Source: UBA1941 sp046329555 (lineage in GTDB: Bacteria; Bacteroidota; Bacteroidia; Chitinophagales; LD1). Taken from it: 64,000 nucleotides of DNA. The notes below the pieces were generated by a model. The model was not told the DNA's origin. It worked only from the letters and a program-made list of their open reading frames with translations, and searched no databases. Shown in pieces: positions 55,343-64,000 of the stretch; position 1 is the stretch's first letter; each line of letters begins with the position of its first letter. Location: contig JAXLUK010000002.1 of the NCBI GenBank assembly GCA_046329555.1, positions 834,629 to 898,628 of the forward strand. The letters are read 5' to 3'. The position numbers and the translations under genes are program-made.

Positions 55343-57712
55343 ATGAACGAAGCAGAAACAAGAGCAGAACTTATTGACCCAAAGCTGAAGGCGTGCGGCT
55401 GGGGCGTTGTAGCAGGATCTAAAGTCCTTCGTGAATACAAGATCACCGACGGCAAAATTCAAACAGGTGGCGGCCGGGGAAAAGGGGAAGCTGCCGATTA
55501 TGTGTTGGAGTACAAAGGCATCAAGCTGGCTGTGATAGAAGCCAAACGAGATGAGTTCGATGTGGGCGAAGGCGTGATGCAGGCCAAGAAGTATGCCGCG
55601 AAATTGCAGCTGGAAACCACTTACAGCACCAACGGCAAAGCCATTTACCAAATCTGTATGAAAACTGGCAAAGAAGGCCTGGTATCAGAATTTCTAAGTC
55701 CGGATGAACTTTGGAACAAAACCTTTGCCCAGCAAAACGATTGGAGAGAAAAGTTCGCCAACGTTCCGTTTGAAGACATTAACAAAACAAAGCCCCCAAG
55801 ATATTATCAAGAATGTGCGGTTAATGCAGTAATGGAAGCTATCGTCAAAAAGAAGGACAGAATCCTTCTTACGTTAGCAACAGGCACAGGAAAGACAACT
55901 ATTGCTTTTCATATCGCCTGGAAATTGTTTCAAACCAGATGGAATATTAAATGGGACGGAACAAGAAGACCCAGAATACTTTTTCTGGCCGACAGAAATA
56001 TTTTATCCGACCAGGCTTATGGAGAGTTTACAAAGTACGCCGCTTTTAAAGAAGATGCATTGGTAAGAATAAGTCCAAAAGCAATTAAAGATTTGAACGA
56101 AGGTGGCCAGAAAATTAAGTACAATACTTTTCTTACTGATAAAAACAAAAATCCCGTACGCGTTCCAACAAATGGAAATATCTTCTTTACCATATTTCAA
56201 ACCTTCATGACGGGAGAAGCGCCTAATTTTGGCGAATATCCAAAAGACTATTTCGATTTAATCATCATCGACGAATGCCATCGTGGCGGCGCCAATGACG
56301 AAAGCAATTGGCGAAGTATTTTAGAATATTTCAGTCCAGCCGTGCAATTGGGTTTAACCGCCACGCCCAAACGAAAAGACAATGTAGACACGTACAAATA
56401 TTTTGGCGAGCCCGTTTACATCTATTCACTGAAAGAAGGCATCAATGATGGTTTCTTAACGCCGTTTAAAGTTAAACGCATCAAAACCACGTTAGACGAT
56501 TACCGATATACTCCTGATGACACGATAGTAGAAGGAGAGGTGGATGAGGGGAGATTATATGAAGAAAAAGACTTTAACCGGACCATTGAAATTGTAGAAC
56601 GGGAAGCCAAGCGGGTTAAGATTTATTTAGATCAAGCCAATCCGAACGAAAAGGCTATCATCTTTTGCGCCAATCAAGGACATGCAGCATTAATTCGGGA
56701 TTTGGTCAACCAACATGCGCAAAACAAAGACCCGTTCTATTGTGTTCGGGTTACGGCTAATGACGGAGAAGAAGGCGAAAGGCTGCTGCGAGAATTTCAG
56801 GACAACGAAAAGACGATACCAACCATTTTGACCACGTCGCAAAAACTCTCTACTGGTGTGGATGCAAGAAACATTAGGAACATTGTTTTGCTTCGTCCGG
56901 TAAACTCAATGATTGAGTTTAAGCAAATTGTTGGTCGCGGAACGCGAGTATTTGATGGCAAAGCGTTTTTTACCATTTATGATTTTGTAGATGCTTACAA
57001 ACACTTTTCAGACCCCGAATGGGACGGCGCACCATTAGAAGAAGAGTCCAATACAACGAATGAATCGAGAGACAAATATAAGCGCAAAGCACCAAAAGAT
57101 CAGACGGAAACAGAACGGAAGCAGAAAATCAAAATCAAACTAGGAAAAGGTAAAGAACGAGAAATACAATTCATGGCTTCCACTTCGTTTTGGAGCGCTG
57201 ACGGGCGACCGATTACTGAAGTTGAATTCATGAATAATCTTTTTGGTGAATTACCAAATCAATTTAAGGACCAAGAAGAGCTGCGGAAAATTTGGAGCAA
57301 TCCACTAACCCGAAAAACCTTATTAGATAATTTAGAAACGGCCGGTTTCCCTAAAGATGATCTACTGACTTTGCAGAAGTTAGTTGATATGGAAAAAAGT
57401 GATTTGTATGATGTATTGGAGTATGTTTTCAATGGGGACCACATTGCCATGACCAGGGAGGCCAGAGCCAAAGCTGCCGAAGCGACCATTTTTGCCTTGC
57501 TCAACGACAAACAAAAAGAGTTTATCGCTTTCGTTTTGAGTAAATATATTGAAAGTGGTGTGGACGAACTAGATCAGGACAAACTACCCGTCTTGCTGAC
57601 AAACAAGTATCAATCATTGGAAGACGCAAAAGAAATTTTGGGCGACGTGGCCAATATCAGCAAGCTGTTTATTGGATTTCAAGAACATCTTTACAAACAG
57701 AATGCCGCTTGA
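55343..57712 (+). CDS. hsdR: Type I restriction subunit HsdR
   Basis: A 789-residue translocase-nuclease. The N-terminal PD-(D/E)xK nuclease has D52 and AVIEAKRDE (E66, K68) with a QAKKYA motif near 80. The SF2 motor shows Walker A LATGTGKTT (179-185), ILFLADRNIL, DECH in LIIIDECHRGG (310-313), GLTATPKRKD, IIFCANQGHA, TTSQKLSTGVDA and IVGRGTRVFDG. The C-terminal helical domain ends near 789. With HsdM and HsdS it would translocate and cut unmodified DNA. It is separated from hsdS by a 1.3-kb RAYT/REP insert, so expression may now depend on a different promoter or on read-through. Confidence 0.96.
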   Translation: MNEAETRAELIDPKLKACGWGVVAGSKVLREYKITDGKIQTGGGRGKGEAADYVLEYKGIKLAVIEAKRDEFDVGEGVMQAKKYAAKLQLETTYSTNGKAIYQICMKTGKEGLVSEFLSPDELWNKTFAQQNDWREKFANVPFEDINKTKPPRYYQECAVNAVMEAIVKKKDRILLTLATGTGKTTIAFHIAWKLFQTRWNIKWDGTRRPRILFLADRNILSDQAYGEFTKYAAFKEDALVRISPKAIKDLNEGGQKIKYNTFLTDKNKNPVRVPTNGNIFFTIFQTFMTGEAPNFGEYPKDYFDLIIIDECHRGGANDESNWRSILEYFSPAVQLGLTATPKRKDNVDTYKYFGEPVYIYSLKEGINDGFLTPFKVKRIKTTLDDYRYTPDDTIVEGEVDEGRLYEEKDFNRTIEIVEREAKRVKIYLDQANPNEKAIIFCANQGHAALIRDLVNQHAQNKDPFYCVRVTANDGEEGERLLREFQDNEKTIPTILTTSQKLSTGVDARNIRNIVLLRPVNSMIEFKQIVGRGTRVFDGKAFFTIYDFVDAYKHFSDPEWDGAPLEEESNTTNESRDKYKRKAPKDQTETERKQKIKIKLGKGKEREIQFMASTSFWSADGRPITEVEFMNNLFGELPNQFKDQEELRKIWSNPLTRKTLLDNLETAGFPKDDLLTLQKLVDMEKSDLYDVLEYVFNGDHIAMTREARAKAAEATIFALLNDKQKEFIAFVLSKYIESGVDELDQDKLPVLLTNKYQSLEDAKEILGDVANISKLFIGFQEHLYKQNAA

Positions 57713-58080
57713 TGTCAGCACAATCACATGTGGCAAACACTGCCGTTAAACGCATTGCCTAATTGCATAAGCGGATACAACAAAACATAGCGTTTTGTGC
57801 GGTTTTCTTAACCCAAGATAGCATTTGATTGTTTGATCGAATCTTATTTGGGTGGTCGACGTTGGGGTAGCATTTCACTGATTTGGTCAAGGAGCGTTAG
57901 AAAATTCGACGAGGTTGCCGGATGCTTTACCAAGCTGCAAGGCCGATCCCTATATTCTGATTAAGGCGCTTCTGCTATTTTCCAAAAAAGTAATTTTTTG
58001 CAAAAGGCTGCGAATTCCGCTACCTTTTGCAACTATTTTCTCTTGTTGTTTTGGGAAGCCTACCGTTTTTTCAAATTTCC
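57713..58080. other. Gene-free spacer downstream of hsdR
   Basis: No convincing coding sequence, tRNA or strong terminator. AT-rich to mixed composition. Confidence 0.4.
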
Positions 58081-58082
58081 AT

Positions 58083-58285
58083 CGCGCTCTTTTCCCCTCT
58101 GCGGCAGGGGGCGAAACGGAAAGCGTTTTTTGGGCGGCGCCGGAGGTGAAGGTGGTGGGCTGCTAATTGCTGCGTGCTGTTGAGTGGGTGGAACCCCGGC
58201 GCCGCCCAAAAAACCTTGGGAGTGGAGCACCCGGCGCCGCACACGCGGCGAGGTACGATGCCGCGAGCGGCGGCCGCCATCAAAA
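58083..58285 (+). repeat. GC-rich hairpin repeat with GAGGTACGA loop, copy 4
   Basis: TTTTCCCCTCTGCGGCAGGG begins the block; after GCGGAAAGCG and an inverted GCGGCGCC-containing stretch comes the hairpin, with outer GCCGC/GCGGC stem, bulge, inner CGCGGC (58244-58249) with GCCGCG (58260-58265) and loop GAGGTACGAT. Confidence 0.6.
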
Positions 58286-58385
58286 AAAATTTATGCATTG
58301 CCGCATTTAAACTAATCCCCCTTTTCACAGATTCTGCGGCGGTTGTTTTCCTTGAATTAAAATTAATTCCAGGAATTATTTTACC

Positions 58386-60044
58386 CTATAATTTCACGTC
58401 AATTTCCAATTCCCAATTTCCTTTTAATTCATAGGTTTCCTTAAAATTAATAATTCGCTCGGGTTGACGGCGGGCGTCTACATTACCGCTGTCCCACTCG
58501 CCATTTTTATTATCGTCTTCTATGGCCTGCAATTTGTAACTGCCGGCATGCACATTGGGAATTTTTATTTTTTGTGTGGTATTTCCGGTGTAATAAAATG
58601 TGGCTACGGGCTCATTATTTCCGGAAAGAATTTTGAAAATATAATGCCGCTCGGGATGATCAAATTTTACCGACAATAAAATAGTGCCAAAATTTTCTTT
58701 AGGCTCGGTTTGCATCACATAATTCATGGCCGAATTTGGCCTTCCGGAATAATCCATGACCGACGAATCGGGCAGGATGATGGTGTACAGGTGCTTTTCC
58801 TGAAACGGAAATTTGACCTCCAGCTCGCGCGGCGCCGCGGGTTGCCAGAGTAGTAGCGCACTGTCGCTTTTTTTAGCCGAATCTTGCACCACCTGAACCG
58901 TTTTTCCGGGAACTATTCCGCGCAACGGTACCTGAAAAATCATTTTAACCGGTTTAAACGGGCTTTGCAATGGCGGCGGCGGCGTGGTAGCCGTGTCGCT
59001 TGTTCCCTTAACTGGTTGATTTTCAAACTTCCAAAGAAACGATTTGTTTTTCCTGAGCGAATCAGTGGCAATTGCGGGTAAATCGATTCTGGTGGTATCG
59101 CGCAGACTGTCGTTAAGCACGGTAAAGAGGGTGGTTTTGTTGGCATAACGTTTTGTATACCAATACGTTATCGTGTCCTTTGTAGCATTGGCATAGGCGC
59201 GGTCGGCCGTATCCAGAATATCGGCATCCAGCCGGAAGGTGGTAACAGGCCCGGAAAAGGCCAACCGGATGCAACCGGGAAAGAGCGCCGTGGCTTCGGT
59301 GATGCGCGGCCGTTTTTCGTCCTCGTGGAACATTAAAAAGTTAATTTCCGGATTGAGGGTATCGCCAATTTCGAACAGCTGGCTAGAAAAGCCCACTTGC
59401 TCGTTGGGCTGATCATAGATGTAATTAAGATTTTGGTCGATGAGTCCGAACGCCTGATATTTTCCGGGCTTGATATTTTCCAGTTTGAAGGTGCCGTCTT
59501 TTTCTGTTTGAGCGAAGTAGTACGGCTTGGCGGTTTTGATGGTATTGGCAGAATCAGCCGGATAAAGGGCCACCACCACATTATCTACGGGCGTGAGTTT
59601 TTGGGCATCGGTAATGGTTCCGTGGGCGCGGGCAGAGTCGAGCACGGCGCCGGTACTGAAGACGTAGGTGAGATTTTTAAGTGGATTGGCTTCGTTATTA
59701 TCCTTGATGCTTTCTCCGAAATTGATGGTGTAGGTGGTATTCGGTTTCAGGTCATCATCCAGTTTAAGATAAACACTTTTACCTTCTGCGTACACCCTGG
59801 GCGGTTTATTTTGCGGCGGTGAGATGACGATTTCCTGCGGGTTGATGGTGGTTTGGATGTATTCATTAAACCGCAACTGGATTTTGCGTTGCTGAAAATA
59901 GAGCGATTTATTGGCCGGTTTGGCCCATTTGATTTTTGGGGGATCTGTATCGCGCGGGCCGCCGGTTGGCGCCTGGATGTTGGCGCAGCCGGCAATCATG
60001 GCGATGACTGAGATGGCCAAAAGAGGTTGGAAATAATTTTTCAT
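58386..60044 (-). CDS. Ig-like-domain lipoprotein
   Basis: A 552-residue lipoprotein (VIAMIAGCANIQAPTGGPRD, lipid Cys near 20). Residues ~35-130 are a Big_5/SbsA-like Ig domain (RFNEYIQTTINPQEIVISPP, KPNTTYTINFGESIKDNNEA). The rest includes a carboxypeptidase-regulatory-like fold (GTFKLENIKPGKYQAFGLID) and another near the C-terminus (GSYKLQAIEDDNKNGEWDSG). Common in Bacteroidota as an outer-membrane-associated protein of unknown role. Its ATG overlaps the mnmG stop by 4 bp (ATGA), so it is translationally coupled to mnmG. Confidence 0.85.
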   Translation of the reverse strand: MKNYFQPLLAISVIAMIAGCANIQAPTGGPRDTDPPKIKWAKPANKSLYFQQRKIQLRFNEYIQTTINPQEIVISPPQNKPPRVYAEGKSVYLKLDDDLKPNTTYTINFGESIKDNNEANPLKNLTYVFSTGAVLDSARAHGTITDAQKLTPVDNVVVALYPADSANTIKTAKPYYFAQTEKDGTFKLENIKPGKYQAFGLIDQNLNYIYDQPNEQVGFSSQLFEIGDTLNPEINFLMFHEDEKRPRITEATALFPGCIRLAFSGPVTTFRLDADILDTADRAYANATKDTITYWYTKRYANKTTLFTVLNDSLRDTTRIDLPAIATDSLRKNKSFLWKFENQPVKGTSDTATTPPPPLQSPFKPVKMIFQVPLRGIVPGKTVQVVQDSAKKSDSALLLWQPAAPRELEVKFPFQEKHLYTIILPDSSVMDYSGRPNSAMNYVMQTEPKENFGTILLSVKFDHPERHYIFKILSGNNEPVATFYYTGNTTQKIKIPNVHAGSYKLQAIEDDNKNGEWDSGNVDARRQPERIINFKETYELKGNWELEIDVKL

Positions 60045-61924
60045 CGGCCCATGTGCACCATTAGCACGGCCACATCGGCCGGAGAAACGCCGCTAATGCG
60101 GCGGGCTTGTCCGAGTGTGGCGGGTTGGATTTTTTGCAATTTTTGCCGCGCTTCCATCGACAGCGATTTCAGTTGTGAATAGTCGAATACGGTGTTGAGG
60201 CGGATGTCTTCCAGTTGCTGCATTTTGTTGGCCATTTCCACTTCTTTTTGGATATAGCCTTCATATTTCAACTCAATTTCTGCCGATTCTATGAATGATT
60301 TTGGGTAGCGGCTTAGGAGTTCCCGAAGCGGGGCGATGCCTTCTGCCAGCAGACTGAGGCTGATATGCGGGCGCGCAAGCACTTTATCGAGTTTTATTTT
60401 CTGGCGCATTTCGGCGCTTCCGGCGCTGAGCAGCTGGGCGCTAATCTCTTCGGGAGCCACGCTGTACTCTTTTACAAATTGGGCGATTTCGGCAATGGCG
60501 GCGCGCTTTTGTTGCACCAGATCCAGGCGTTCGGCTGAGGCCAATCCTAGCTTTTCGGCCAGCGGCGTGAGGCGCAAATCGGCATTATCCTGTCGCAGCA
60601 GAATGCGATATTCGGCGCGACTGGTAAACATCCGGTACGGTTCTTCGGTGCCTTTATTGATGAGGTCGTCAATTAATACGCCGATGTAGGCTTCATTTCT
60701 ACCCAGCACAAAGGGTTCGAGTTCCCGAGCCGTAGCATGGGCATTGATGCCGGCCATGAGGCCCTGGCAGGCGGCTTCTTCGTAGCCGGTAGTGCCGTTG
60801 ATTTGGCCGGCGAAAAAGAGTCCTTTTACCAGCTTGGTTTCCAGGGTATGGCTCAGTTGTGTTGGCGGGAAGTAATCGTATTCGATGGCATAGCCCGGGC
60901 GGAAGAAGCGCACGTTTTCAAAGCCCGGTACCAGGCGCAGGGCGTTGTATTGCACTTCTTCGGGCAAGGAGGTAGAGAAGCCATTGACATAAATTTCCAC
61001 TGTATCCCAGCCTTCCGGTTCTACAAAAATCTGGTGCGATTCTTTATCGGCGAAGCGGTCGATTTTATCTTCTACTGAGGGGCAGTAGCGCGGTCCCAAC
61101 CCTTTGATTCTTCCGGCGAACATGGGCGACTGATCAAAGCCTTTGCGCAGTTCATTATGGACGGCCTGATTGGTGTGGGTGATCCAGCAGCAACGACCTA
61201 TGCCGGCTTTTCCTTTGGATAAATCAGGAATGGTTCCGGGCAGGTAGGAAAATCCTTCTGGTTGTTCATCGCCCCATTGTTCTTCCATTCTGGCGTAGTT
61301 AAGGCTTCGGCCATCTACCCGGGGCGGCGTACCCGTTTTCATTCTTCCATATTCAAATCCCAGCTCAATCAGTTGTTCGGTGATGCCTGTGGCAGCTTTT
61401 TCGCCGGCGCGGCCGCCGCCAAATTGCTTTTCGCCGATGTGGATGAGTCCGTTCAGGAAGGTGCCATTGGTGAGCACTACTGCTCTGGCTTTAATTTCGG
61501 TACCCAGACCCGTTACCACGCCGCAGGCGCGACCATCTTTCACAATTAGTCCGCGTACCATATCCTGCCAAAAATCGATGTTAGGCGTTTGTTCCAGCAT
61601 GGTACGCCACAGCGCAGCGAACAGCATGCGGTCGTTTTGCGTTCTCGGGCTCCACATGGCCGGTCCTTTAGAGCGATTGAGCATGCGGAATTGGATCATG
61701 CTTTTATCGCTCACCACGCCCGAATAGCCGCCCATGGCATCTATTTCGCGAACGATTTGTCCTTTTGCGATACCCCCCATGGCCGGATTGCAGCTCATTT
61801 GGGCGATGGTTTGCATGTTCATAGTGATTAAAAGCACTTTGGAGCCGCGGTTAGCGGCTGCCACGGCAGCTTCGCACCCGGCATGGCCGGCGCCTACTAC
61901 AATCACATCATAATCCGGGAACAC
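60041..61924 (-). CDS. mnmG: tRNA uridine-5-carboxymethylaminomethyl modification enzyme MnmG (GidA)
   Basis: A 627-residue FAD protein that with MnmE modifies U34 of several tRNAs. The N-terminal dinucleotide fold YDVIVVGAGHAGCEAAVAAA, MSCNPAMGGIAKGQIVREID, GDEQPEGFSYL, the GLFFAGQINGTTGYEEAACQ motif and the C-terminal helical MnmE-binding domain (YPKSFIESAEIELKYEGYIQ, ARRISGVSPADVAVLMVHMG) are all present. The GTG at 61924 gives the usual family start (VFPDYDVIVVGAGHAG), with TATTTTTG 4 bp before it; an ATG at 61993 would add 23 non-family residues. gidA is often near replication origins, and two parS-like sites lie upstream. Confidence 0.96.
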   Translation of the reverse strand: MFPDYDVIVVGAGHAGCEAAVAAANRGSKVLLITMNMQTIAQMSCNPAMGGIAKGQIVREIDAMGGYSGVVSDKSMIQFRMLNRSKGPAMWSPRTQNDRMLFAALWRTMLEQTPNIDFWQDMVRGLIVKDGRACGVVTGLGTEIKARAVVLTNGTFLNGLIHIGEKQFGGGRAGEKAATGITEQLIELGFEYGRMKTGTPPRVDGRSLNYARMEEQWGDEQPEGFSYLPGTIPDLSKGKAGIGRCCWITHTNQAVHNELRKGFDQSPMFAGRIKGLGPRYCPSVEDKIDRFADKESHQIFVEPEGWDTVEIYVNGFSTSLPEEVQYNALRLVPGFENVRFFRPGYAIEYDYFPPTQLSHTLETKLVKGLFFAGQINGTTGYEEAACQGLMAGINAHATARELEPFVLGRNEAYIGVLIDDLINKGTEEPYRMFTSRAEYRILLRQDNADLRLTPLAEKLGLASAERLDLVQQKRAAIAEIAQFVKEYSVAPEEISAQLLSAGSAEMRQKIKLDKVLARPHISLSLLAEGIAPLRELLSRYPKSFIESAEIELKYEGYIQKEVEMANKMQQLEDIRLNTVFDYSQLKSLSMEARQKLQKIQPATLGQARRISGVSPADVAVLMVHMGR

Positions 61925-62102
61925 GGGGCAAAAATAGGGTAAAGTTCGCTGTTGTAGACGGGCAAATTGCGCTTCACCTAGAGGGCGAGGCATTTCCTAT
62001 GCACAGGCGGTGAATAGCGGGATGTGAATAGCGGGGAGAACGCTTTGTTTGACTGATTTTCAATGAATTTGAATCCACATCTGGTGTTTATTGTCGGCTT
62101 TC

Positions 62103-62116
62103 GTTCCACGTGGAAC
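62103..62116. promoter_or_regulatory. parS-like palindrome, site 1
   Basis: GTTCCACGTGGAAC is a perfect 14-bp palindrome that fits the near-universal parS pattern GTTtCACGTGaAAC with T-to-C changes in both half-sites. ParB would nucleate here for chromosome segregation. It is non-coding and about 110 bp upstream of the alternative mnmG ATG. Confidence 0.65.
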
Positions 62117-62179
62117 CAAAAATAGCGCTTTTGCGTTTCACGGTTTACGCCCGGCATTGGTTGCGCTTTCGTGTAAAAG

Positions 62180-63001
62180 GATCTCAATTGTACGAATGCG
62201 ACCTTCAGAAAGAAGGGCAGGCTGAGCGATTAGGTAAAGGCCCTTAGCTGCATGACCAGAGCGTCACATGTTTTTCTCTAACCTGGCCACAAATTCTCGC
62301 TTAACTATAACTAACGCCCTTAAACAGGCTATGTAGCCAATATCCTTCGATATTATCGTCCGCGATGCTTCTGATGGCGATTAAACGAAAAACAGCGGAA
62401 GCGGGCGTAATCAGCCATTGGTAAAGATCACGGCTTACTACTGCTAAAGGCCTTTATAAATATCCCAATTATAAATCGACTTTTTCAATGCGGCCAACAC
62501 CAAATTGAGCCTATTCAAATGCTTAATCCCTTCCGCTTCTTATCCATCCTGAAATCCACTAATGCCGCCTGTATTCTACCCATTCTTGAATAGACAGCAA
62601 GAAGAATCCGTACAGTTCATTGCTTAAGTATAACCAAGGTGTCTCACCTGATAACAGTCACTAAGTCATTGCTTATTCGTTTTAGAACGATTCTTTAATG
62701 CTGTGCCGTACCTCTTTAAACATCCAAAAACCGCTTCAAGTTGCCTAAAAGACGTTTTTACGTCGTCCGAACACCTCTTATGTACCTAACATCACTTCAA
62801 GCAGCCCTATTTTCCTTTCGACCCTTAAATCCCATCAACAACCACAATAGAATACCATTTAAATCATCCCGGCGTTAGAAAAGATCACATACGAGTTTCT
62901 GGTACGATTCCACGAATCTACTTGCTGCCATGTATAGGGTAATTTCACCCTTTTCATTTCCGCACCGGCAATAAACAGCTGGTTTTCTGTAGCTTGCGTC
63001 C
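62180..63001. other. Gene-free region between the two parS-like sites
   Basis: More than 800 bp with no convincing reading frame on either strand (short frames lack start sites, family features or sensible composition). No clear DnaA-box cluster (TTATnCACA) or tRNA was seen. A few ATATCC and TTCTTATCC words occur. It may serve as a centromere or origin-proximal region. Confidence 0.5.
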
Positions 63002-63015
63002 GTTCCACGTGGAAC
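63002..63015. promoter_or_regulatory. parS-like palindrome, site 2
   Basis: A second exact copy of GTTCCACGTGGAAC, here in the longer 16-bp palindrome CGTTCCACGTGGAACG, 899 bp from site 1. Two identical copies in the same spacer argue against chance. Confidence 0.65.
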
Positions 63016-63259
63016 GGACGATTCCCACCCTGCAGATTCATCCCGTGTTTCATCATTGTACGACCTTCCCAGCGCTCTGAAAAGCACGTTGCTCCTTTTT
63101 ACATTGCAAAAGCCTACACTTCTCACGGCATCGTATTGGGAAAGCGAATCGCAACGATATAGGGCACCTTTCCGCAAAAAATTGCTGCATTTATCCATTC
63201 AAAACTTCAATTCACAAGGAAAACCGTCAACAACACCTCAAAACCTCTACTTTCGCCGC

Positions 63260-64000
63260 ATGCAAAGGAAAATTAACTTCTCTACGGCCCTATCCGTAGT
63301 TATCGCCAACATGATTGGCACCGGTGTATTCACCAGCCTTGGGTTTCAGCTTCCGGGAATACCGGATTATGCCGCCATCATTCTTCTTTGGCTGGTAGGC
63401 GGTGTTATAGCCCTCCTCGGCTCGTTTTGTTATAGCGAATTGGGCGCCGCCATGCCTCGCTCTGGCGGCGAATACAACTTCCTTTCCGAAATCTACCATC
63501 CGGCCGTAGGCTTTCTTTCGGGCTGGGTATCGGCCACCATCGGCTTTGCGGCGCCCATAGCTGCAGCCTCCTGGGCCTTGGGCAGCTATCTTAACAAAGT
63601 CATTCCCGGAATCTCACCACAGCTAACCGGTGCCATCGTTATTATACTGATCACCGCCGTGCAGAGCATCAGTTATGAAGTGGGAGGCGGCTTCCAAACG
63701 GTAGCCACCTCCTTAAAAGTAATCCTGATTTTAATTTTTATCGGATTTGGACTTACTGCGCTGACACAACCGGGCATTCAATTTCTGCCTACACCTCAAA
63801 CTATGGCCTCCATTACCTCACCCGCTTTCGCCATTTCCTTAGTTTACGTATCTTTTGCATACTCTGGTTGGAATGCTTCCAGCTACATAGCCGGAGAGGT
63901 CGATCAGCCAAAAAGAACGATTCCGCTGTCTATTTTGATCGGAACTTCTTTAGTATCAATACTTTATATATTATTAAATTTTGTGTTCCTTAAAACGGCG
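63260..64000 (+). CDS. APC-family amino-acid permease, truncated by window end
   Basis: A frame of 247 codons that runs off the right edge. It starts MQRKINFSTALSVVIANMIG with the APC helix-1 motif MIGTGVFTSLG, then ALLGSFCYSELGAAMPRSGG (helix 3 signature), SGWVSATIGFAAPIAAASWA and SGWNASSYIAGEVDQPKRTI before helix 8 region. About seven TM helices are visible of the usual twelve. A secondary transporter for amino acids or amines; the substrate cannot be told. TACTTTCG lies 4 bp before the ATG. Confidence 0.9.
   Translation, partial: MQRKINFSTALSVVIANMIGTGVFTSLGFQLPGIPDYAAIILLWLVGGVIALLGSFCYSELGAAMPRSGGEYNFLSEIYHPAVGFLSGWVSATIGFAAPIAAASWALGSYLNKVIPGISPQLTGAIVIILITAVQSISYEVGGGFQTVATSLKVILILIFIGFGLTALTQPGIQFLPTPQTMASITSPAFAISLVYVSFAYSGWNASSYIAGEVDQPKRTIPLSILIGTSLVSILYILLNFVFLKTA

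Noticed and set aside
62875..63198. A 107-residue minus-strand frame in the parS region
   Set aside because: Spans the parS-like palindrome, has atypical composition and no recognisable features.
62180..63250. oriC
   Set aside because: No cluster of TTATnCACA boxes or AT-rich unwinding element was seen; parS-like sites alone do not define an origin.

Overview
The window looks like a chromosomal segment of a Bacteroidota bacterium, probably from the Chitinophagia/Saprospiria side of the phylum, although the exact clade cannot be fixed from sequence alone. The evidence is type IX secretion (T9SS) C-terminal domains on several exported proteins, a PorP/SprF-type protein beside a giant kelch/Ig-like adhesin, DUF4907 and NamZ-type proteins, TAnnTTTG-like promoter boxes set tight against start codons, and many Bacteroidota-style intergenic palindromes.

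Layout. 0.1-6.4 kb is a mobile cluster: an IS1182-type transposase, a DUF4062/ParB-like fusion gene, a frameshifted ISL3 element inserted at that gene's start codon, and an IS110 element with a possible bridge-RNA leader. 6.5-16.6 kb is core metabolism and export: GH92 mannosidase, DUF2188 protein, two secreted esterases, a sulfatase and heme A synthase, interspersed with a TCGA-rich repeat family and a REP-type (RAYT) Y1 transposase. 16.7-20.9 kb is AT-richer accessory DNA with a lipoprotein, a MITE, an unknown protein, a nucleotidyltransferase and two kinds of composite repeat. 21-33.2 kb carries the T9SS adhesin locus (DUF4907 protein, adhesin with one internal stop, PorP-OmpA) and a propeller-type histidine kinase with a LytTR regulator. 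33.4-35.6 kb is non-coding: a tRNA 3'-end scar and an array of eight ~207 bp units whose one-unit relative lies at 16.7 kb.

35.7-46 kb is a defence-type island, almost all on the minus strand: a VbhA-like antitoxin with Fic toxin, a REase-like/PIN-like 740-residue protein, a DUF5958-like protein, and an overlapping pair of a membrane-anchored coiled-coil protein and a DUF559-RecQ nuclease-helicase. Two IS1182-derived MITEs interrupt it. 46.5-50.2 kb holds a NarL-type regulator, NamZ and a LysM glucosaminidase; the 3' ends of the last two convergent genes have been triplicated together. 50.6-57.7 kb is a type I restriction-modification locus (small nuclease-like gene, hsdM, hsdS, hsdR) in which a RAYT gene and its REP arrays sit between hsdS and hsdR. 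58.4-64 kb returns to core genes: an Ig-like lipoprotein overlapping mnmG, a 1.3 kb gene-free stretch with two perfect parS-like palindromes, and an amino-acid permease running off the window.

The most promising undescribed items are the DUF559-RecQ plus membrane coiled-coil pair, the DUF4062/ParB-like fusion, the REase-like/PIN-like protein with altered key residues, and a GC-rich intergenic structure whose stems covary around a fixed GAGGTACGA-type loop. All comparisons were made by eye; no alignment or database search was run.
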